Part shown: positions 56,777-64,000 of the stretch, piece by piece | Layout of the letters: every line of letters starts with the position of its first letter | Position numbering within the stretch: the stretch's first letter is position 1 | From: Buddleja alternifolia | Lineage: Eukaryota > Streptophyta > Magnoliopsida > Lamiales > Scrophulariaceae | Direction of reading: 5' to 3' | Assembly: GCA_019426215.1 (NCBI GenBank) | Contig: CM033401.1 | Span: forward strand, 15,629,134-15,693,133 | DNA length: 64,000 nucleotides | Position numbers and translations under genes: made by a program | The notes under the pieces: generated by a model | The model's database searches: none | What the model was told of the DNA's origin: nothing | What the model saw: the letters and a program-made list of their open reading frames with translations, nothing else

Positions 56777-57198
56777 ATGGCCCTATGTAAATCGTCAAAA
56801 TCTATTCCTGCTTGTTCTTCACCGAAAGCTAATGATCAACAAGGACAAAGTATGTTCATGTTAATCCTGGATTTCTTGTTGATTGGGATTATCTTTTCTC
56901 CCAACAACACTTTCCTGTACGAAGCATCTTCCTTTCTTTCGATGAACAAAAACTAAAACCTTTAATGACCAATCATTTTCAACTGTACTCCATGGCTCTC
57001 AAGGATATCAATGAGAATGCCAAGCTTTCTGATGATGGTCTTTCAATTACCTACATGTTTCCTGAACATCCACACAAGAGTTTCATTCTTTCAACAAATC
57101 TTATTGCCGAATTATTTCAATGGCCAAATGAAGGAATTTTTCCTTCTGGAATCAAAATCGGAGACTTTCCCACCATTTGGGAATTGATGGAGATATAG
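56777..57198 (+). pseudogene. Start of the SIRE envelope-like region
   Basis: ATG at 56777 opens MALCKSSKSIPACSSPK. A shift near 56850 leads to a frame reading DWDYLFSQQHF and then, through 56965-57198, MTNHFQLYSMALKDINENA, LSITYMFPEHPH and ELFQWPNEG. A stop at 57196 ends it, and the frame goes on after it. Position (after RNase H, before the 3' LTR) fits the envelope-like gene of SIRE elements. The domain resembles a 'plant transposon protein' type found in such regions, from memory only. No signal peptide is evident. Confidence 0.6.
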
Positions 57199-58509
57199 GA
57201 AGACGCCACCTACTCGCACAACTTAGAGAAAAAGGACTTTAAGACCAAATAACAGATTATAGCTGATATTTGTGCAAAGGTACTAGAATGCAGAGACGGA
57301 TCCTTCGATAGGATTAGTCATCTGCAATTCCAGATGATGGTCACCATTTCTAAGAATTATAAGATCAATTGGGCGAGGTATATTTTTGAACGCGTAGTAT
57401 CCATGTTAGGGAAGAAGCCTCCTGCTAAGCCCTATGGTTTGCTTTTGAGTTATGTCCTCTATCAGAGTGGTCATGTTCCAAGCGCTGGAACCGATGTGCC
57501 CAAAGAGAAATTTCTGGGTAAGAAGATGATAGCAACTCTTTTAAACCCTTCTGCTGTCGGTGGCGATGCGTTGCCAAAAGAAGAACGCACTCGTCGTGAG
57601 GAAGAAAGGCTTTGCAAGAATCATGAAGAGGAAGCTCTTCAACGAATCACTGTGGTTGAATTTCGTGAAGACTATCCTGAGTTAGCCTCTCTCGCTGAAG
57701 AGCGCCCAGCTGATGAGGTTATGGGCATGTGCTCAAAGAAATCAAAAGAGGCTCCTCAAGCGCCTTCTAAGAAGTCTAAGCGGAAGAAGCCTTCATCCCC
57801 TCTTCCTTCGCCTTTGAACTTTAAGAAAGAAGCCGAGGAAGAAGAGAAAACAGAAGCTCTTAAGCGCCAGAAAATAGCTGGAGCTGTCCCAGCTGAGACT
57901 GAGGTAATTTACGTTACCAGGGCTCGTGAAAAATCTATTTTTTTTACAAACCAGAAGATTCGCACTCTAGCGGCTAGAAAAGTTTCTAACCCTCGTGGTA
58001 ATCCTCAGAAAAGAGTTCCCATAAGCGCTCCTACAAAGCCAAGTGCTAAATCTGCCAGAGCATCAGACGTTTATGAAGAACTATCAGCAGCAGACGCTGA
58101 TGTGCAAAAAGAGTCTGAGGCTAGTGAGCCACAAGTTCATCCTCTGGAACCAAGTGCTAAGACTAGCGCTCAGGGTAAGAAATTTCTTCTCCCTAGACCT
58201 TCTCTTAATTTTCTACCTTCTATAGAAAATTTAGTTCTTAAGGTTTGTTTTTTTCTTTCAGCTCCGTTAGAAGTCGATACTAACGTAGACGCTACTTTCA
58301 GTATTTCAGAGAGTGTACCAGTTGAATTAGATGTCAATCTATCTGCCATTGTAGCTATCGCTCAAGAAGTTGCTGCAACCACTCTTGATGATCTCCCGTA
58401 CTCTGTGGGTGGATCTCATGCTAAGCATTGGGTGGTTCTAGACAAAGATATAAAGCACACCTCTCTCTCCCCTCCAACTCAACTCAATAAAAACTTTGTT
58501 CCGCATTAA
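57199..58509 (+). pseudogene. Envelope-like protein, central part (391-codon open frame)
   Basis: An in-frame stop near 57250 separates it from the previous part. The long frame 57334-58509 begins in a globular stretch (INWARYIFERVVSMLGKKPP, KPYGLLLSYVLYQSGH). It continues in a charged, low-complexity region with Lys/Glu runs (KKSKRKKPSSP, EAEEEEKTEALKRQK) and ends in an acidic, Ala/Ser-rich tail. I see one moderately hydrophobic stretch near residue 300 and no clear membrane span. Any envelope function is an inference from position. Confidence 0.6.
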
Positions 58510-60790
58510 GATTATGAAGAAAGATATATCCATGCAGAGCACTGTATTCAACAAGCCATTGAGTGTGACATCTGGTTCTCTCTGATTCTGTTTGATCAAG
58601 AATTGACAGATGCTCAAAAAGAGGAGCTCATCAGAATCGCCTCCGAGGATCCAGCTCCTCCAAAGAAAAATTCGACGAAGACTAAGTCTTCTGAATCCAA
58701 GTCTTCTTCAAGTATTGCAAAATCCCCTCTACCTCACAAAAGGACTTTAGATGAGGTAGACATTGCATACTTTGATTCTCATCTGCACAGTGAACCAGAG
58801 GCTCGACCACTTAGGAATGAGAAGCTCAATTTCTACAACTCTTATTCTCCAGTTCCTCTTAGTCCAATCTGCACAGTGAACCAGAGGCTCGATCCAAGCT
58901 TATTCCAAATTGTAGCAGCACTCCTAGTGGCAAATCCTCCAGCGTCAGTGTGGAAGTTGATTCTGAACAACGCTATGAGTTCTTGTTCAATTGCCTGAAA
59001 CTCAAGGATGCTGTAAAGGTCTTCGACTAAGTTTTTACTCGGAATGTTGTCACAGCGACGGGGGCAAGCATTAATGAGTTTTTCAAATTTCTCTTTCTAG
59101 ATTCCTATCCCCAGGAGTTAAGCGCTCATTACCAGAAGGTAATTGATCTGATAGAAGGGAACTGCAGCCCAGCACTAGCTCAAGTTGTCCTTCCTTACTT
59201 GGAGGATTATTGGAAGTACTATATCTCAAATCCTTCCATATTTCCAGAAGATAGGTTGTTGTACTTCTGCAAGGAGAATTCGAGGACTCTCTATTCTTCA
59301 TTCCAGGGTCTAGCGCCAGGTTAACTCCAACACACCCTATAGATGCTATCAGTCCGATGTGGGTAGCTGCTAAAGAAAGTTCATTAGCCATATTCAAAAG
59401 AGAGCTCTTTTAGCTATCGACCATATCAGAAAATATCCCATGGACCAAGATCATGCCTTTAGTAGAGATGATTCAAGCAGAAATCATGCCCAAGGCACCC
59501 TTTATTCTGTCGTTGCAGTGGTTTTCTAATCTTCACCATATCTTTTCAAATGCTCTGCGATTGACATAATCAACCTTCGAATTCGCAGAAGCTCGTGTTC
59601 CTTTTATCCGAGAAGCGCCATCAAAAGATAATGTGGAGATAATTTTTGAGGAAGAAGCTCCTTCCAGCGCTCCTGCTCAAGTTGTTCAAATTGAATCTAT
59701 CTCAAGCGCTGAGGCAGATGGAGATGATTATATCATGGACATTGATGAAGTCCAATCTCCAGATGCTGCTATTCCCGAGAAGGAACAAGTTACTAAATCC
59801 GAGGAACCTCTCTTCAGAGATCCTGCGTGAGGAAAAGTTGTAACTTCCAAAGATTCTTTGCCTCCTTCAGCTCGTTCCTGCACTGACAGTTCAGATAATG
59901 AAGATGATGCAGACACTCAGGATTTCAAGCAAGTGGCCAATAATTTTTTCGTCAAAATCAAGGGTTCTTGCTCCCGATTGGAAATCTGGGCACCTCAGTC
60001 CTCTATGTAGTAGAGAGGAATCAGCTGAAAGATATGCGCAATCAGGCTAACCAGAGCACCATCAATATGATAAATAAGATGGTCCTGCTAATCACAGATC
60101 TCTCTAAAAGCATCAATCACTCGCTCGCCCTGAATGCCTCTACAGACGCTGAACGTCGCAATATTTGGAATTCAGCAGTTGAAAGTGTTGCTCAAGTAGC
60201 TCTTCTGATCGATGAAGTCAAGCTCAATCGGAGAGACTTGACTGAGATTCGTTGCTCTCAACCTCTTCCTGATGTTAAGAAGGGGGAAAAGGGTAAAGGC
60301 TCACCCAAGAGCGCTCAAATCTCTAAAGATAAATGCTGGGAAGAACTTCAAAGTGCAATCTCATCAATCCAGCAAGTCGTCCTTAGGAAACACAAACCTC
60401 ATTTCTATAAAGGCTACCCAATTCCTGACTTTTCTGTTGAGCTTCTTGAAGAGCTAGGCATCTAGCCTTTTGCAGTGTTTGTTCCAGCTTATCCTACAAT
60501 CCGCCGAACTTCAATCACGAGAACTTATGAAATATTTGAAGAATTGCTAAGTGAACTGGGAGTCGAGCCGTCTCTTTGGAACAAGCGCTTATATAGTTTT
60601 GAGCAATTGGCCAAAAAATGGGTAATAAACAAAATGCTAATGACTCTCATAAAAAGATAAGGGAAGCCAATGATAGATTGTGGAAGTTTGCAGAGATGTG
60701 TTTCAAGCAAGAGCAAAAGAGTGCTAGCAAATCGCAACCTTCTTCCAAAAAAGAACGCGCTAGATTTTATTGTCTTATTTCCTTTTAGCG
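58510..60790 (+). pseudogene. Envelope-like region of SIRE, 3' part
   Basis: Frames 58603-58998, 59633-59830, 59968-60465 and 60475-60660 follow each other with stops and shifts. They read as one decayed coding region: DPAPPKKNSTKTKSSES, an acidic part (SISSAEADGDDYIMDIDEV), then a helical, coiled-coil-like part (DMRNQANQSTINMINKM). A 26-bp direct repeat (58791-58816 and 58867-58892) with the intervening part may be a local duplication. No enzyme domain is seen. Confidence 0.5.
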
Positions 60791-60983
60791 CTTTATGAAT
60801 GTTTTTGCTCATTTTACTTATATGTCAAATTATGAATGAATGAGTTTTGCTGAAACATCTTGTTTCTCGCTATATGTACTAAATTATAGTTAACTTCTAA
60901 CCTTTTTTAAAAACACTAACTTTTTATAATCTTTGTCAATTTTCTAGATCTTGGACTATAAAAGAGTTAAGTATTGGCATCAT
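60791..60983 (+). other. Spacer before the SIRE polypurine tract
   Basis: AT-rich sequence without a reading frame joins the envelope-like region to the polypurine tract. Confidence 0.5.
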
Positions 60984-60998
60984 CAAAAAGGGGAAAAT
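60984..60998 (+). promoter_or_regulatory. Polypurine tract of SIRE
   Basis: CAAAAAGGGGAAAATT directly precedes the LTR start TGTTAGG at 60999. This form is typical of SIRE elements. Confidence 0.8.
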
Positions 60999-62440
60999 TG
61001 TTAGGAAATTTCATGTTAGATGTTTTGATGATGACAATATAGGTTTTATGTTAGACCCCAAAGATTATATATGCTTGTTTTCATTAGAATATGTCTAAGC
61101 GTTTAAAGTTATCGAGTTGTAATTTTTAGTTTAAGGCTTTTTATCTTTATAATTTTAGACTAGTATCTAGCGTTTGAGCTATGATGGAATTCTAGGTGAG
61201 TCTATCAAAGTGAAATCGAGGATCAGTGTTTAAAGACTTTGAAAATAAGCTATTCTTTAAAGAGGCTACCTAGCGCCTAAGAATCATTCAAGGCGATCAT
61301 GCCACAAGCGCCTATCTTCACTTGAATTAAATTCGAAATTAATAAGGACTTAAACGCAACATTCAACGAACATTTAATTACAATGGGAATAAAATTCAAA
61401 TGCATTAAATGCTTGATAAAAGCATTAAATGAGATAAGGAATATTAACGTACGGATAAGCCTTTCCCATTGGCTGTCAACTCAAAGTAGGTCTGCTACCA
61501 ACTCTATGCAGGAGAATTTTTAGAGATGTCAGAAAAAGACTAGTTCACGCGCTCCGTGTTGAACACACGCTTGCTTGTGTCCGACGGAAAATGTCAAGAA
61601 AACTCTATAAATAGATCCTCACAGCTCAACCCTAATCACCAAGAATATTATCAAAATCTTGATATACACGTACGCTGTAGAGATCTATCTTCATACTAAA
61701 AGCTCAAATCCTTCATAGCCAAAAATATCTTAAAGCTTATACATCTCTACAGCCAAACCAACATCTCTTACCTCTTCATAGAGGAACTATCATTTCTAAA
61801 GAGATATTCCAAAAGTGTTTGAACTTTTCAAATCAAACAACCCTTTGAGAAAACCCATCAACCTCTTCAATTTGTGTGACGAAATTGTTGAAGACAAAGC
61901 AATATTTCTGAGTGAGAGAAGCTTGTCAGAAGAAGATCTTAGCCGAGTTGAGATCTTTGTAATCAGGGAACTCGAGATTAAGTCTTCACCATTTGCTATT
62001 TTGTTGAAACTATCTTTGTGAAGCTTTGTGATTCATTATAGCGAATTCCTCTTATGTGGAAAGGAGTAGAAGGACATAGCTGAAATTACACAAACCCAGT
62101 GAACTTTACAATTCTCGTGTCTTTCATTATTTACTGGTTTATTGCTTTATCCATTATTACCTATGTACATTATCATAAAGCATACTTTCATAAATCTAAA
62201 AGAGCAACTAAGTACTTTCTAAGCGCCTGCTTATTCACATTAAGAGACTTGTACAAATCTTCCGCTGTGCTAATCCTGATATAAGTGATGAGCGCCTTAT
62301 TCATCTTGATCAAGTAGTCAAAGCTATTATCTAAGTTATCTTTCTCAAAAACAAGTCTAAGAATTCGAAAAGAATTTCAGGGTCTATTCAACCCTCCCCT
62401 CCCCTTTTTAGACCCTTTTATATGCCACTTGGGACCAACA
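60999..62440 (+). mobile_element. 3' LTR of the SIRE element (1442 bp)
   Basis: It starts TGTTAGGAAATTTC and ends GGGACCAACA. The TATA box TATAAATA lies at 61606-61613. It is the complete reference copy for the solo LTR at 2870, the damaged 5' LTR at 12106 and the array pieces. The next five bases are CATCC, whose partner is outside the window. The frames 61815-62021 and 62099-62284 are LTR sequence. Confidence 0.9.
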
Positions 62441-63595
62441 CATCCTCTCACTTATTAGAAATTACCAGCACACCCCTTATGTTATGACATTTCTTATAAT
62501 TACACCGGATGTATATTTAAAATTTGGAAAAATTGCAATTTTGGTCCTATAAATGGGGGGTGACAACTTTGGGACAATATCTTTATCAACTTGTAATTTA
62601 GTCCTTTATTTTTCATTTTTATGGTAATTTTAGTCCTCGATGTGGTAATTTTGGTCCTCCGGACCGAAAAATTCTAAAAATTGGAGATTTTTCGAATTTT
62701 GAAGGGAAAATTTGAGCTTTTGCTGATTTTGGGGGGAAATAATTACTATGCATCCAGTTGAGATGCACAATATAAAAATAAACTTACTGAAATACAAATA
62801 TACTAAAATATATTTACATACATGCATAGAAAATAAAAATATAATAATAAACAATCACTAAAGAATGCCTAAAACTAATTTATTTTATTTTTCATACTTT
62901 AACATGTTGTATCAATTTATCCAAGAGGAGTATTCGATATGTTATGGAGACGGTGGAATACTTCATAGTTTTTCTAAAGTTTGAAATGTTACATATATAT
63001 ATATATATTTACATATTATTATATATAGCATTGATATTAAATAATATTAATTTATATTATTTGAAGATACTTTGAAATTATGAGTCTTAATTAATTAATA
63101 TACAAAGGTAGATAAATAAGTATGAAAATTAAAAAAATTGCTAACTTTAATCATTAATGATTTTATATTATTATTTGAATATTGTTGTTGTTAGTGTGTG
63201 TTGTATGTTTATATAACTATATATATAAATATAATATTAGCAACAACGCAATTTTCCTCCAAAAATTATTTAAAGCTCCATTTCCCCTCCAAAATTCGAA
63301 AAATTCCCAATTCTTTAAAAAATTCAGTCCAGATGACCAAAATTGTTACTTTGAGGACTCAATTTGCCACAAAATTGAAAGTTAAAGGACTTAATTGCAA
63401 GTTGTAAAAGATACTATCCCAAATATGTAGGACCTAAATTGCAATTTTTTCTTAAAAATTTCTTATAGTTTTACCCTCTGCAAACCATGCAAATAGACTC
63501 ATTGAGGGGTTGATTTGGTAATTTTTAATAAATGAGGAGAGATTTTGGTAATTATACAATAAGGGAACCTGTGTGTAATTTTCCCTTATTAACAC
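62441..63595. mobile_element. Foldback (MITE-like) repeat with long inverted arms
   Basis: An arm of about 200 bp near 62527-62745 (AAATTGCAATTTTGGTCC..., then ATTTTTCGAATTTTGAAGGG) is inverted and diverged near 63247-63455. The centre of about 500 bp is AT-rich with a (TA)n run near 62993-63010. No transposase is seen. Outer ends and target duplication are not clear. The open frames inside (62630-62854, 63182-63407) are parts of the arms. Confidence 0.6.
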
Positions 63596-64000
63596 TTACT
63601 GAAAGATCACTAAAAAATATTATGACGTTGGCATTTTTCGTCCAGAATCCGAATAGAAGGTGGATTTTGGTATATGTTGAATTTTTTGGAGGGAGGTTTC
63701 TGTAAGTTTCAAACTTTGAGAGGATAAAGCAGTAATTATGCTATTTTCATAGGCTATTAATGTAATATCTCTTATTACTTTGTTGAAATTAAGGTTAATT
63801 ATTTCTGAAGACGCACTGCTATAAATTTCTACATTCTACAACAAGGTTGAAAAATAAATCAAACTACACCATATTAATGTGAGATCGATCTCATTTGTGC
63901 TCTGTATGTTTAACATAACAAAACAAACATGAACTTTTTTTTGTTTTTTTGTGTGATAAAATTTGAAACTCGATGCGAGCTGACTTGACTAAATCAAAGA
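63596..64000. other. Unassigned AT-rich sequence
   Basis: I see no gene, LTR end or repeat here. Confidence 0.4.

Larger units (their letters stand above)
12106..62440 (+). mobile_element. SIRE-like Ty1/copia retrotransposon (host of all nested insertions)
   Basis: The parts in order are: damaged 5' LTR (12106-12732), tRNA-Met PBS, gag with zinc knuckle and coiled coil, protease, integrase, RT (split), RNase H, envelope-like region, polypurine tract and a complete 3' LTR (60999-62440). A large extra coding region between RNase H and the 3' LTR is characteristic of the SIRE/Maximus lineage. The RT gene is split at the same place by a copia element (17083-34257) and by the Athila-like block (34299-54777). 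All genes carry frameshifts or stops. The left terminus is outside the window, so its target duplication cannot be checked. Confidence 0.85.

Overview
This window is plant nuclear DNA made almost wholly of nested LTR retrotransposons. I find no host gene. The evidence is Ty1/copia pol modules of the plant SIRE type and a second copia lineage, and Ty3/gypsy modules of the plant Tat and Athila types. Primer-binding sites match plant initiator tRNA-Met and tRNA-Asp, and the flanks are AT-rich with TA microsatellites. The host is probably a eudicot, perhaps an asterid, but the sequence does not prove this. The window looks like repeat-rich heterochromatin.

The backbone is one old SIRE-like copia element (+ strand). 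Its damaged 5' LTR starts at 12106 and its 3' LTR ends at 62440. It carries gag, protease, integrase, RT-RNase H and a long envelope-like 3' region, all broken by frameshifts and stops. Everything else before 62440 lies inside it. (1) A Tat-type gypsy element (from left of the window to 12105) sits in its 5' LTR. That element is itself hit by an Athila-type LTR (1-625) and by a copia solo LTR (2831-6586), which contains a SIRE-family solo LTR (2870-4375). It also carries an antisense, intron-containing gene of the gypsy-type transposase family. (2) A minus-strand copia element (17083-34257, TSD AAGAG) sits in the RT gene. Its 3' LTR contains a solo LTR (18833-20573, TSD TCGAC) and a pol-less Tat-type element (20628-26900). 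(3) A rearranged Athila-like block 'Y' (34299-54777) also sits in the RT gene. It holds inverted LTRs and a minus-strand gag-protease gene without RT or IN. Its LTR is split by Athila-like element 'X' (36689-49325, TSD AATTC), which has an intact gag and no pol.

The most striking structure is inside X. Its 3' LTR is expanded into a tandem array with a period of exactly 2123 bp (41554-49325). Each unit joins the first 780 bp of the Athila LTR to 1343 bp of SIRE sequence (LTR part, tRNA-Met PBS and start of gag). Three units are followed by one complete 1403-bp LTR. The whole composite lies between perfect 5-bp target-site duplications, so a chimera of two retrotransposon superfamilies has been tandemly amplified within one LTR.

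Other notable structures are seven 20-nt mini-hairpin repeats in the 3' region of the pol-less Tat element, a near-perfect LTR palindrome (766-bp arms) in Y, and short perfect dyads next to the TATA boxes of four different LTR families. Three separate elements have lost most or all of pol but kept gag. The last 1.5 kb holds a foldback (MITE-like) repeat and unassigned AT-rich DNA.
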